Shown here: positions 1 through 10,100 of the stretch, one piece after another
How the letters are laid out: each line of letters starts with the position of its first letter
Numbering within the stretch: position 1 is the stretch's first letter
Source: Bacillota bacterium
GTDB lineage: Bacteria > Vulcanimicrobiota > SpSt-956 > JAKJGF01
DNA: 41,952 bases
Assembly (NCBI GenBank): GCA_022704525.1
Contig: JAKJGF010000010.1
Span: forward strand, 1-41,952
Direction: 5' to 3'
Notes under the pieces: model-generated
Told to the model about the DNA's origin: nothing
The model's input: the letters and a program-made list of their open reading frames with translations, nothing else
Databases searched by the model: none
Position numbers and translations under genes: made by a program

Positions 1-2
1 TA

Positions 3-2012
3 GTTGGTGGTAAACATAGCAGAGTAGACTCAGTTGAACTTCCTGTCCATCAAAGGGGGATAATAAAATCGAGCAGCGGAAGTTTACCTTCTGTTTCTCC
101 TGTGGCAAGACCGGAGAAATCATACGAACAATCAGTTTCAGGTTATGAAAGAATAGAAAAATCTCTCCCCAAAACGCCCAGGTCTACAAATTATCTCCCT
201 GAAGAACAGCTTGTAGATTATTATGAAAAGAAATCTGATGATTTTAGAATACCCCGGGAAGAATCTTCTCAACCTCCGGGTATGAGAAGGGCTTCTTTTA
301 TACCGAGAGAAGAGGAAAAACTCAGGGATGAACCTCCTCAACCTCCGGGTATGAGAAGGGCTTCTTTTATGCCGAGAGAAGAGGAAAAACTCAGGGATGA
401 ACCTCCTCAACCTCCGGGTATGAGAAGGGCTTCTTTTATGCCGAGAGAAGATGAAAGAGAAATTCCTCAGTCTTCTGGTTTGAGAAGAACACCTTTAACT
501 TTTCGTCCCCGCCCTGTACCATTACCTTCATTAAAACCGAAAGATATAGATATGGATGACGACGATGATGACGATGAAGATGATGATAGAACCATAATGG
601 ATCAGACTATGGCAACTTCCTGGAAAGATGCCCATAAGTTTAAAGTCATAAGCGGCCCCGATGAGGGAAGGGTGTTTATTGTAAGTAAGGATATGATAGA
701 AGGTAAACTGATTATAGGAAATAAAGGTAAGATTAGAAAAGATATAGAACTTTCTGATGATTCACTTTCAAACTGTTATGCAAGTTTGGCTATAGAACAG
801 GACTGGCTTTGTATTAATCTTGAAGATGAAAGTGGAGATGTTCTCATAAATGATATGCCAGTAATGAAAAAAGGACTTGAACCAGGTGATTTGATAGAGA
901 TTGGAAATACTATTATGGAGTACAGTTTTCTGGGCTTAGAAGCTACCGGTAAGGTATCCTCCAGTATCGAGGCAATAGAAGGTTTTGATAAAGGAAAGAT
1001 ATTTCCTCTTACTAAAAATGTGAGTCTTATAGGTAGAAAAAGTAAAAAAGCTTCTAATGTTAAAGAAGTTGAGCTCTCTGAGAAAGATAGAAGTATATCC
1101 CGTTCTCATGCCCGTATAGAAAAAAGAGATAAAGAGTATTATCTAATTAATGAAAAAGATGATAATATAACAATTCTGAATGGTGTTCAGGTTACAGAAC
1201 CAAGACCCCTGGTTGACGGAGATAAAATTAAACTTGGAACAGACACAGTATTATTGTTTAGAGAGAGTAAAGTTCCTTTAGTACCAAGAGAGAAAAAGTC
1301 TCTTGCCCCGGGTGAAAAGATAGACTTTACTCATACTACTCCCCAGTCTATGGATGAAGATATGGTTTTTATACCGGCCGGAATGTTCTGGATGGGTGTA
1401 GATCACATTGAATGTGATGCAAATCCTATGAATAAAATCCATATAGAGGCTTTTTATATTGATAGATATCCTGTGACAAATTTCCAATATGAGGATTTTG
1501 TAAGAGTTACTGGATATGAACCGAAGGGAAACTGGAAAGAATATTTTACTGCCGGTAAAGAGTATTTTCCTGTAACCGGTATCAGTTATGATGATGCAGA
1601 TGCTTATGCTTACTGGGTGGGTAAAAGACTTCCCACAGAAGCGGAATGGGAAAAAGCTGCCAGAGGTGAAGAAGGACTGTTATATCCCTGGGGAACTAAA
1701 TGGGATGCAAGTAAAGTTTGCAGTAAAGAAGGAGGACGGGATCGTTCTTCCCAGGTAGATAGCTATCCTGAAGGACAGAGTCCCTATGGTGTCATGCATA
1801 TGCTGGGAAATGTCTGGGAGTGGACTGCAGATTATTATTGCAAGTATCCTTACGAAGGTCCTCATCCTGTTGGGGAAGATAATAAAGAAGTTTCTATCAG
1901 AGGGGGAGACTGGCTTACATCTGTAAAGGATATCGGTGCAGCTGTTCGGAGTAAGATATTTCCATATGAATTTGGAACGAGTATTGGTTTTAGATGTGCT
2001 AAGAATGCGTGA
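3..2012 (+). CDS. FHA-FHA-FGE-fold protein, 5' end cut by window edge
   Basis: The frame is open from the first bases of the window, so the GTG at 102 is probably internal and the true start lies upstream. The N-terminal part is Pro/Ser/Arg-rich and contains a 69-bp tandem repeat, followed by an acidic run of about ten Asp/Glu (nt 550-590). Two FHA-type segments follow. The first (nt ~630-920) is degenerate. The second (nt ~970-1260) keeps the GR and SRSHARI signatures of phosphothreonine binding. The C-terminus (nt ~1360-2000) is an FGE-sulfatase/SUMF1-fold domain (FIPAG, RLPTEAEWEKAARG, GNVWEWTAD, RGGDW, GFRCA). The paired active-site cysteines expected after RGGxW in true formylglycine-generating enzymes are absent, so this domain is probably non-catalytic. 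A membrane Ser/Thr kinase lies 79 bp downstream, which suggests that this protein reads or is a substrate of that kinase. Domain calls are strong; the role is inferred. Confidence 0.85.
   Translation, partial: VGGKHSRVDSVELPVHQRGIIKSSSGSLPSVSPVARPEKSYEQSVSGYERIEKSLPKTPRSTNYLPEEQLVDYYEKKSDDFRIPREESSQPPGMRRASFIPREEEKLRDEPPQPPGMRRASFMPREEEKLRDEPPQPPGMRRASFMPREDEREIPQSSGLRRTPLTFRPRPVPLPSLKPKDIDMDDDDDDDEDDDRTIMDQTMATSWKDAHKFKVISGPDEGRVFIVSKDMIEGKLIIGNKGKIRKDIELSDDSLSNCYASLAIEQDWLCINLEDESGDVLINDMPVMKKGLEPGDLIEIGNTIMEYSFLGLEATGKVSSSIEAIEGFDKGKIFPLTKNVSLIGRKSKKASNVKEVELSEKDRSISRSHARIEKRDKEYYLINEKDDNITILNGVQVTEPRPLVDGDKIKLGTDTVLLFRESKVPLVPREKKSLAPGEKIDFTHTTPQSMDEDMVFIPAGMFWMGVDHIECDANPMNKIHIEAFYIDRYPVTNFQYEDFVRVTGYEPKGNWKEYFTAGKEYFPVTGISYDDADAYAYWVGKRLPTEAEWEKAARGEEGLLYPWGTKWDASKVCSKEGGRDRSSQVDSYPEGQSPYGVMHMLGNVWEWTADYYCKYPYEGPHPVGEDNKEVSIRGGDWLTSVKDIGAAVRSKIFPYEFGTSIGFRCAKNA
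266..455 (+). repeat. 69-bp in-frame tandem repeat encoding PPGMRRASF units
   Basis: Three copies of a 23-codon unit start at about 272, 341 and 410. Each encodes PPGMRRASF(I/M)PRE plus an acidic tail. A fourth diverged unit encodes GLRRTPLTF. The copies are nearly identical at DNA level, so the expansion is recent. RRAS matches the RRxS type of motif favoured by basophilic Ser/Thr kinases, although whether any local kinase uses it is unknown. Confidence 0.9.
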
Positions 2013-2070
2013 GACGTAAGACGTGAGACGTGAGACGTGAAGCGTGAACAGTTAAATACCGTTCACCGAT
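2008..2070 (+). repeat. Degenerate heptamer array with short inverted repeat
   Basis: Six 7-base units of the form CGTGAGA (variants CGTAAGA, CGTGAAG, CGTGAAC) run from 2008 to 2049. A hairpin-capable pair GTGAAC/GTTCAC follows at about 2044-2067. The TGA stop of the FHA gene (2010-2012) is formed by the first unit. The array fills the gap before the kinase gene. It could act as a transcript-end or mRNA-structure element, but no T-run follows. Confidence 0.75.
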
Positions 2071-2091
2071 CACCACAGAGGAGTGACCAGA

Positions 2092-5000
2092 ATGTCTCAG
2101 GATAATACAATTTCTGGTACCTTATTAAAAGATAAATATAGAGTAATGGAGTCTTTAGCGGAAGATATTACCGGTACTATTTATCTTGTAAAAGATACGA
2201 AAACAGAGGATGAATATATTCTTAAAGAAATAAATGATACAGTGGATAAATCAGTCCAGGAAACTGTATTAAGTGAATTTACCACTACTGTTAATAGGGC
2301 AGAAGGTATAGAAAAGAAAGATGGTGCGCCAAAGGTGGTAGATTTTTTTCTTCAGGACAGTAAATGTTTTATGGTAATAGAATATAAGAAAAAAACCTTA
2401 AAAAGACTCAGGGCTTTTGGTTCATTAGGAAGAACCCTGGGAGGTCGATATATAGTTATTAAGGGAATTGCTGCAGGAGGTTTCGGGGTTGTTTATCTTG
2501 TGAAAGATGCTACATTGAAAGATAAATACTGGGCTATGAAAGAGATGTATGAACAGGGAGGAGATCCTGAGATTATAGAAAGAAGTTTTAGAGAAGAAGC
2601 TAACTTACTTGCCAAACTGGATCATCCCAATATACCTTCTATATCTCATTTTTTTACCTCAAATAAAAGACATTATCTTGTAATGGAATATATAAAAGGT
2701 GAGACCCTTAAAGAGAAACTTAAAAAACTTTCTCCTGAAGAGTATTTTTCTGAAGAAGAGGTTCTGGAATGGGGTATTACTGTATGTGATGTTCTTGATT
2801 ATATTCATAATCTTCCCAGACCCATTGTATTTAGAGATTTAAAGCCTGATAATATTATGATCAATGATAAGGGTGAACTTAAACTTATAGATTTCGGTAT
2901 TGCCAGAGTATTTGAAGGTTCCGGTAAAACTACTATCCATGCATTGCTTACAAAAGGCTATGCCCCTCCTGAACAGTGGATGGGTAAAGCCGAACCCCGG
3001 TCTGATATATACTCTCTGGGAGTAACCCTTGATTATCTTCTTACAAAGGTTCATCCTGAAGAGCAGTTTCCGAATTTTACTCCTCCTCATGAATTGAACC
3101 CCGGTGTATCTCCTGAGTTAAGTAAAGTGATACTTAAAGCTGTGCAGATAAAGATAGAGAACAGGTATAGCACTATAAAAGAAATGAAAGAAGAGCTGGA
3201 AGCGATTAAACTTCAGAAAAAAATAAAAGAGATACGAAAGCTTGCACAGGAGTATGAGAATAAAGGAGAGTATCTTGAAGCAAGTTTTCAATATAAAAAA
3301 GTTCTGGAATATAATCCTGATGATGAAGACACAATATATTCACTTTCTCTCTGTTATGAAAAAATCGGTTTAAAAAATGAAGCAATAAAGAATTTAAACA
3401 GAATTCTTGAGATATCAAAGGATTCTATAATGATTAATAAAGCCCGTGAGACAATTAATGGATTATCTGAAATCTCCCTGGAAGATGAAGAAAAAACCAT
3501 TTCTGCAACACCTCCTGTAATTTCAATAAATCCTGTTTCTCCCAGAGTAGGAGAGGTTGCCTGGGTAGATATTAAGGTCAGAGAAGATGCTTTAAGTTCT
3601 ATAGAAGGGAATATATTAATCTCTTCCACAAGACCGGATGATGATGAGATTTCTCAACCGGTAAGTTTCTTTGAACATAAAGGCTTATTAAGAGGTTCTA
3701 TAACTTCTTCTTACCCCGGGGAAACTTTTATAACAGTTGTAGATAAAAATTCCGGTAATATCCTTACTGAAAAATTAAGTATAAATTTTATTCCTGCCCT
3801 TCCTGATCCTGTGAAATCAAAGGTTACACTTGCTGGAGATGCCATGATAGAAGCAGATGGAAATGAAAGTGCCATTATAAATATAACCCTGGTTGATAAA
3901 TTTGAAAATCCCCTGTGTGGTTCATCTGTAAAACTTCGTTCTCACAGAAAAGAAGGACTGGATACTTTTGAAGAACCTCCTCCAACGGACACGGAAGGAA
4001 AAACCAGAGGAGAGGTCTCTTCTTCCAACGCCGGCTCTGCTGTTATTACTGTTATAGCAGAAGGAGTGGAATTGCAGGAAAAAGTAGAAATTAAATTTGC
4101 CGTTACTTCTACACAGGTTTATTCTCTGGAAAAGCATGGTGAAATAAAGGAAAAAGAAGTAATCCTGGGAAAAAAGAAACCTTCAGCATTAATACCTGTT
4201 TTATCAGTATTTTTCATAATCCTTATTCTGATTGCCGGATTTTTTATATATAGACACACTCAGAAGGTTAAAATAGATAATTATATGAAGAAGGGTAATG
4301 ATTATTTTTCTCAAAAGAATTATGAAGCTGCCCTTGCTGAATATCAGAATGCCCTGAAGGTAGATCCTGATTTGTTTTTAGCCCTCAAGTCCTCGGGAGA
4401 TATCTATTTTATTAAGAAAGACTTTGATAAGGCCCTTCTGCAATATCAGAGAGCCCTTTCTGTAAGTCCTGATAATCTTGAAATATTAAAGAATATGTCT
4501 GATATTCTGTATAATCAGAAGGAATATGAAAGAATCTTAGAACATCTTGAAAATATAATAAAACTTAATCCTCACGATAAAAATACCCTTAATAAGTTAT
4601 CTTTCACATATTTTTCTTTAAAACAGTATGATAAATCTCTGGAAGTGTATAAAAAACTTTCAGGTGATCCCCTTCTTGATACATCATCCCTCATTAAACT
4701 TGGTAATATATATTTATCAGGAAAAGATTATAGTAAGGCTGAAGAGTGTTTTAATTTAATTCTCTCAAAAGAAAAGAATAATCTGGATGCTCACAGGGCA
4801 CTGAGTAAGACTTACCAGGAAAAAGGTGATTATGAAAAATCCATAGATGAAAATAAAATAATACTTTCTCTGGCTTCTTCAGATGTATTTTCTCATGTTT
4901 CTATGGGAACCTCTTTTTATAAACTCAAAGATTATAAATCTGCCCTGGAGTGGTTTACTAAAGCTATGAAGTTGAAACTTGATAATTCCCAGAAAGAAGA

Positions 5001-5400
5001 TATTTCTTCCTTGTCTTTTGATTGCTATATTAATCTGGGAGATGAAAACCTTAAAGCAGGTAAATATAAAGAGGCAGAAAGCAAATTTGCTTCTGCCAGT
5101 AAGATATTTCCTGATAGAAAAGAATTTAAAGAGGGTTTTGCAAAGTCATATCTCGGTGAGGTGGAAATATTAATGAAGCAAAAAGATTATACACCTGCAG
5201 AGGAGTTATGTCATAAAGTTTTAAGTCTCTTTTCTGAAGGGGAATTTTCCGATAAAGCAAGAGAGTATCTTAAGAAGATAGATGAATCAAGGCCTGTATA
5301 TGTGAAACCAACTCCTGATTATTATATGCCTGATATTCCCATTAAGCCTCCCCCTGATATAATAGATGGCGGTGGTATAATCGATCCGGATATTATGTAG
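2092..5400 (+). CDS. Membrane Ser/Thr kinase with extra N-lobe, Ig-like and TPR regions
   Basis: The ATG at 2092 has AGAGGAG 8 nt upstream and is preferred to the GTG at 2083. The protein has 1102 residues. Residues ~8-110 resemble a second, degenerate kinase N-lobe (KYRVMESLAED...IYLVKD). Residues ~118-375 are a full Hanks-type kinase: glycine loop GIAAGGFGVVYLVKD, Lys150 in WAMKEM, catalytic FRDLKPDN with Asp249, DFG at 267, then APPEQW. A short TPR pair (~385-450) and two Ig-like segments (~470-690) follow; the second resembles invasin/Big_1 domains (EADGNESA...LVDKFENPL). One membrane helix (~700-722) precedes about ten TPRs. With a single helix and no signal peptide, the kinase and the Ig-like domains should share the cytoplasmic side, which is unusual for Ig-like domains. 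It likely forms a unit with the FHA gene upstream and the protease gene downstream. The substrate is unknown. Confidence 0.9.
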   Translation: MSQDNTISGTLLKDKYRVMESLAEDITGTIYLVKDTKTEDEYILKEINDTVDKSVQETVLSEFTTTVNRAEGIEKKDGAPKVVDFFLQDSKCFMVIEYKKKTLKRLRAFGSLGRTLGGRYIVIKGIAAGGFGVVYLVKDATLKDKYWAMKEMYEQGGDPEIIERSFREEANLLAKLDHPNIPSISHFFTSNKRHYLVMEYIKGETLKEKLKKLSPEEYFSEEEVLEWGITVCDVLDYIHNLPRPIVFRDLKPDNIMINDKGELKLIDFGIARVFEGSGKTTIHALLTKGYAPPEQWMGKAEPRSDIYSLGVTLDYLLTKVHPEEQFPNFTPPHELNPGVSPELSKVILKAVQIKIENRYSTIKEMKEELEAIKLQKKIKEIRKLAQEYENKGEYLEASFQYKKVLEYNPDDEDTIYSLSLCYEKIGLKNEAIKNLNRILEISKDSIMINKARETINGLSEISLEDEEKTISATPPVISINPVSPRVGEVAWVDIKVREDALSSIEGNILISSTRPDDDEISQPVSFFEHKGLLRGSITSSYPGETFITVVDKNSGNILTEKLSINFIPALPDPVKSKVTLAGDAMIEADGNESAIINITLVDKFENPLCGSSVKLRSHRKEGLDTFEEPPPTDTEGKTRGEVSSSNAGSAVITVIAEGVELQEKVEIKFAVTSTQVYSLEKHGEIKEKEVILGKKKPSALIPVLSVFFIILILIAGFFIYRHTQKVKIDNYMKKGNDYFSQKNYEAALAEYQNALKVDPDLFLALKSSGDIYFIKKDFDKALLQYQRALSVSPDNLEILKNMSDILYNQKEYERILEHLENIIKLNPHDKNTLNKLSFTYFSLKQYDKSLEVYKKLSGDPLLDTSSLIKLGNIYLSGKDYSKAEECFNLILSKEKNNLDAHRALSKTYQEKGDYEKSIDENKIILSLASSDVFSHVSMGTSFYKLKDYKSALEWFTKAMKLKLDNSQKEDISSLSFDCYINLGDENLKAGKYKEAESKFASASKIFPDRKEFKEGFAKSYLGEVEILMKQKDYTPAEELCHKVLSLFSEGEFSDKAREYLKKIDESRPVYVKPTPDYYMPDIPIKPPPDIIDGGGIIDPDIM

Positions 5401-5438
5401 ATTGTGAAATGTGAAAGGCTTTTAAGAAAATAAATTTC

Positions 5439-6692
5439 ATGAGATATTCTGGTGTTTTTTTACTCTTAATAATTATTTTTCTTTTTAATAACTGCGGAGG
5501 AGGCGGAGGATATACTCCTTCTGTTCCAGTATATACTCCTACTACAACTCCTGTGGTTTTCCCAACACCTTCCACTGATGTCTCCTGGACTGTAATGGTA
5601 TATATGAACGGTAATGGCAGTCTTGAAAGTATTACAGATATTAAAATGAATGAATTGGACTCTTTACCTTCCACTTCCAGAGTAAATATTCTGGTGCAAC
5701 AGTCTAAACTGAGCCAGGGTGGTAAAGCAAAGAGATATCATACAGGAACAGAAGGGGCTATAGATGATCTTGATTTAACTGATATGGCTTCTCCCAGGGA
5801 ATTAAAAGATTTTATCCGATGGAGTAAGGAAAAATTTCCTGCCGATTATTATATATTGAATATATTCAGCCATGGCGGGGGATGGAAAGGACTTCTCAGA
5901 GATGAGGTGAGCGGTCATGTTATGGATATAGCGCAATTAAAAGAAGCCCTTTCGGGTGAGGGAGTGGACATAGTAAGTTTTAGCTCATGCTCTATGGCCA
6001 CTGTAGAGGTTTCCTATGAACTGAAGGACTCCTGTAATATATTGATAAGTTCTCAGGATGATGTTCCCATAACAGGATGGCCCTATGATATTATCCTGGA
6101 TTCCCTTCTTGAGAATCCCCGACAGACGCCGGAAGGGTTTTCTAAAACCATAACAGATGATTATATAAATTATTACAGTGGTATGAATATGACAAATATG
6201 AGTCTTTCTGTGATTGATCTTAAGAAAATGTCCTTTCTTGTAGACAAAGTGAATGATTTTTTAATAAATAATCCTGATAACCCTGAAGAGATTAAAAAAA
6301 ACAGAGAAAATTCCCTTCTTTTTTATAATAAAAATTATATTGATACAGAGACCTTTTTTAATTTAATAGCCTCTTCCACTCTCTATTCCGCAGAAGTAAA
6401 AAATAGTGCAGAAGATGTACTTTATGCTTTAAAGGATTCCCTTATAATATTTAAGAAAACCGGAGGATCTACTTCTGCTAAAGGTATTTCCCTCTATTTC
6501 TCTGAAGATACAGATAATATGGTTGATTTTAATAATAACAGTTATTCTTCTTTAGATTTTGGTTATAATTGTAACTGGGAAGAGTTCCTGGTTTATATGT
6601 CACAAGGTGCCGGTAAAAGTCAGAATTTGCATAACTCCTGTTTTATTTATTCTCTTTATTTTCTTCAAGGAGTGCTGAAACTGTCTGAATAA
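5439..6692 (+). CDS. Clostripain-type (C11) cysteine protease, lipoprotein
   Basis: 417 residues. The N-terminus has a hydrophobic stretch ending in FNNC followed by a glycine run, a lipobox-like signal, so export and lipid anchoring are likely. A Pro/Thr-rich linker precedes the C11 peptidase domain beginning SWTVMVYMNGNGSLE. The catalytic His lies in FSHGGGW (His145) and the catalytic Cys in SSCSMA (Cys184), as in clan CD clostripains. Family members usually cleave after Arg or Lys and may mature by self-cleavage; specificity cannot be read from this sequence. It starts 38 bp after the kinase stop, so co-transcription is likely. No clear Shine-Dalgarno precedes the ATG. The last ~20 residues overlap a convergent ORF and look unrelated to the peptidase domain. 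Confidence 0.88.
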   Translation: MRYSGVFLLLIIIFLFNNCGGGGGYTPSVPVYTPTTTPVVFPTPSTDVSWTVMVYMNGNGSLESITDIKMNELDSLPSTSRVNILVQQSKLSQGGKAKRYHTGTEGAIDDLDLTDMASPRELKDFIRWSKEKFPADYYILNIFSHGGGWKGLLRDEVSGHVMDIAQLKEALSGEGVDIVSFSSCSMATVEVSYELKDSCNILISSQDDVPITGWPYDIILDSLLENPRQTPEGFSKTITDDYINYYSGMNMTNMSLSVIDLKKMSFLVDKVNDFLINNPDNPEEIKKNRENSLLFYNKNYIDTETFFNLIASSTLYSAEVKNSAEDVLYALKDSLIIFKKTGGSTSAKGISLYFSEDTDNMVDFNNNSYSSLDFGYNCNWEEFLVYMSQGAGKSQNLHNSCFIYSLYFLQGVLKLSE

Positions 6693-6960
6693 GTTTTTCC
6701 CTGAACTTTTCAATTTCCTGGACACTTTTAATCTGAGCAGATTCACCATCTCTGAATTTTATTGTTTTTTTCCTCGGTCCGAGTTTAAGACTGCAGACCC
6801 AGTCTTTGTTATTTTCGCTTAAGGAAATAATAAATTGATTCACTTTATCAATATATTTTACAGTTTTTTTTGTTCCCAGCACATCTTTTAATAGAGATTT
6901 AATCAGAGTAAAGAATTCCATTTCTTCCTCAGTAGTTTTGCCTTTTTCTGGAGATCCCAT
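6643..6960 (-). CDS. Small hypothetical protein
   Basis: 105 residues, charged and soluble, with no signal peptide or membrane segment. I do not recognise the family. The central stretch (DWVCSLKLGPRKKTIKF) reads like a small alpha/beta domain, and the two ends are Lys/Glu-rich helices. The start is placed at the ATG at 6960, with AAGGA ending 9 nt upstream. The ATG at 6969 directly abuts that ribosome site and is too close. The gene converges on the protease gene and overlaps its 3' end by 50 bp. The clear ribosome site and protein-like composition support a real gene, but overlap and size leave doubt. Confidence 0.6.
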   Translation of the reverse strand: MGSPEKGKTTEEEMEFFTLIKSLLKDVLGTKKTVKYIDKVNQFIISLSENNKDWVCSLKLGPRKKTIKFRDGESAQIKSVQEIEKFREKLIQTVSALLEENKENK

Positions 6961-7069
6961 TTTAATCATTCCTTTCTTAAATTAAACATTCTTCTAAAAA
7001 AAATTATATAAATTATACTTTCTCCATACTTTATTTTTTTCCCTTTTTATTTATAGTATTATTTATCCA

Positions 7070-7098
7070 TTGAAATAAAATAATATTTATTCTATAAT
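7070..7098 (+). promoter_or_regulatory. Sigma-70-like promoter for caspase/DUF4384 pair
   Basis: TTGAAA (7070-7075) and a perfect TATAAT (7093-7098) are separated by 17 bases, the optimal spacing. The site lies ~100 bp upstream of the ATG at 7200. A heptamer repeat lies between it and the gene and would be in the 5' leader. Confidence 0.65.
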
Positions 7099-7111
7099 AA
7101 CTATATATAAA

Positions 7112-7140
7112 GTTGAGAGTTGAGGATTGAGAGTTGAGGG
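7112..7140 (+). repeat. Heptamer array, GTTGAGA flavour
   Basis: Four 7-base units read GTTGAGA, GTTGAGG, ATTGAGA, GTTGAGG. Further on (about 7149-7179), CTCAA- and CTCTAAAC-like segments give partial complementarity. It would lie in the 5' leader of the propeller-caspase transcript if the promoter at 7070 is used. Confidence 0.6.
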
Positions 7141-7199
7141 GACACATTAAACTCTGAACACTCAAATTTAAACTCTAAACCAATATGGAGGTGTATTTT

Positions 7200-10100
7200 A
7201 TGAAAAAGGAAACTATGTTAACTGTTTTTAAATATTCATTCGTTTTTATCTTAATGACAATCTTATGCAACATATCTCTTGCCTCAACTATAACAGAAAA
7301 ATGGCAATACAAAGCCGGAGGAGAGATATTTTCTTCACCTGTTTCGGCAGATCTCAATGGAGATGGTAAATTGAAAATCATCTTCGGTTCAAACGATACT
7401 TATGTCCATGTTATAGATGTAGATACAGGTGTAACAGTCTGGTCTTATAAGACAGGAGATAAAATAATCTCTTCCCCTGCTGTAGCAGATATAAATGGTG
7501 ACGGCAGATTAGATATTATTGTTGCATCTCAGGACCATTTTGTCTATGCTTTAAAAGGAAATACAGGTGAACTCTTATGGAAATTTGATGGAAAAGACTG
7601 GATTAATTCTTCACCTGTAGTCTGTGATGTAAAGGGTGATGGCCTTCTGGAGGTTATTGTAGGTTCTCAGAAAGGTATAGTATATCTTCTTGAAGGAAAG
7701 ACCGGTAAAGTAATCTGGGAATTTCCTACAGGAGGTGTTGTAACTTCTTCACCTGCTGTGGCAGATCTTGATGGAGATGGAATTTTAGAGATTATTGTCG
7801 GTTCCTGGGATAATAAGGTTTACTGTATTAAAGGTGATACGGGAAAAGAGCTGTGGAATTTTGTGACAATGGATGATGTTGTGGCTTCTCCCATTATAGG
7901 TGATATAAATGGCAATGGTAAGCTCGAGGTTATTGTTGGTTCTTATGACAGGAATATTTATGCCCTGAATGGCAAAGAGGGTCAGTTAATCTGGAAATAT
8001 ACGACAGGCGATTCCATTGACGGTACACCTTCAATGGGCGATATAGATGGAGATGGTAAAATTGAGATAGCTGCAGGGTCCTATGATAATTTTCTTCATA
8101 TTATCAATGGTTCAACAGGTGAATTGATATGGAAGCAGTCTACTGGAAACTGGATAAGTTCTTCTCCTGTAATTGCAGATATGGATGGAGATGGCCTTAC
8201 AGATGTTCTTATTGCATCATGGGATGAGCATATTTATATTTTTAATGGTAAAGATGGAATATTGAAAGATAAGTATAAATTAAGCGGACGTCTCTTTTCT
8301 TCTCCTGGTATTCTGGATGGCAGTGGTAAGATTTTTGTTGCTACTGACACCTGTAAAGTTTATTTATTGAACCTTCCGGGGTGTAAGAATATTGCCTGGT
8401 CAAAATTTTGTGGTGATAGCTGGAATACAGGTTATTATAAGAATGCTCTTTCTTATGGTCAGGCCATAAGTCAGGGTGGAAATGCTCTTTTGAAATGGGG
8501 ACCTGAAGGATATAAGATGGCTGAAGTAAAAAAGGTTAAATTCAATTGTTCCTATGAGATCAATGATAAACAAATGGGCAATGGTGATGGAACACTTCAA
8601 CCGGGTGAAACTGTTGTGTTATCTATATTACTTTCAAATACCACCGGGGAAGAAGGATCTGATATAAAGTTAAAGGTTTCCTCTAAAAATCCTGATATAG
8701 CTTTTACTCCTCAGGTATTGAATGTCGGTTCTATAAGTTCTTCCGAGACAAGACAGTTAGAGATTGCCATGAAAGCAGGAGAAAAGATTGCTACTGGTTC
8801 TGCAGATATTAATATAGAGATAGAAGGTAAGAATACGGAAAAATTTTCAGATAAATATGAGGTTGCCGTAATTGGGGAAGGTAACCCCGATCTTACCATG
8901 GAAGCAAGGATAGATGATGATATGAATGGATCTTCTTCAGGGAATGGAGATGGAAAACTTAATCCCGGGGAAACTGCAGAACTATGGGTTACGGTAAAAA
9001 ATAATGGTAAGGGAACAGCAAGAGATACTATGCTTAAGATTTCTACTGCCACACAGGGTGTTAATTTATTACAAGAACAGGTATTACTCGGTAATATACC
9101 TCCCGGAGAAGAAGCTGCCGGAAAACTGGTATTTCAGGTTGAATCCGGCGTGAAAGGTAATAAGGTAGAACTTAATATTAAAGCATCTGATAAAAGAGGT
9201 TATTCGAAAGAACTGTCAGATATAATTGCTCTTGTGCCTGCTCCACCGGTAGTTACTCCCACACAGGTTGCCATAACTCAGACTCCTGCACCGGCCCCTG
9301 AATTACCTCCTTCTCTTTCCTATTCTTATAGAATAGATGATGATAATACCGGTGCATCTTCTGGAAATGGAAACAGTGTAATTAATTCCGGTGAAACGAT
9401 AGAACTCTGGGTAACAGTTAAGAATACAGGTAAAGGAACTGCTAAAGGTGTAACAGTTTCTCTGAAAAGTGAGGATTCAAAACTTGCAATAAGTCAGGGG
9501 AAATCTCTTATAGGTAATATCCCGTTGGGAAGTGAGGGAGAGGGTAAACTGGTTTTTACAGTGCCCCGTGATATGCCTTCCGGTAATTTAAAATTCACTC
9601 TTGATCTGGGAGAGGAAAAAGGTTATGGAAAATCAGGTGAGCAGATTGCCATAACGGTAGTAGCCCCGCCGGTTTTATCTTATAGTTATAAGATTTTCAA
9701 AACAGGAGATAAGAAGGATATAAACCCGGGAGACACAGTAACAATGAAGATATTTGTAAAAAATGACGGTGTCGGTTCTTCTGAAGGAGTAAAAATGACT
9801 CTTACCTGTGACAGTCCTGTTATAAAAATAAATAATAACACTATGGATTTAGGAAATATAGCCCCTGGAGGACAGGTTGAAAAGGAGATTTCTTTTTCTG
9901 TTGATAAATCGACTAAAGAAGAAGATCTTCTCTTTAAAGTAAAATTTTTAGACTCTCAGAAATATGAAAAAGAAGGAGATATTTCAGTGGCAGTGGTTTT
10001 ACCCTTTCTAGAGGAAGTTAAACCTGCTGTTCTTTCTGCTACATATCAATTTAAAGATGATGGGTCAGGCACTTCCTCGGGAAATTCCGATGGAATTATA

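Noticed and set aside
138..410. Minus-strand ORF of 90 codons over the FHA gene repeats
   Set aside because: It is the antisense of the 69-bp tandem repeat and has no protein-like motif.
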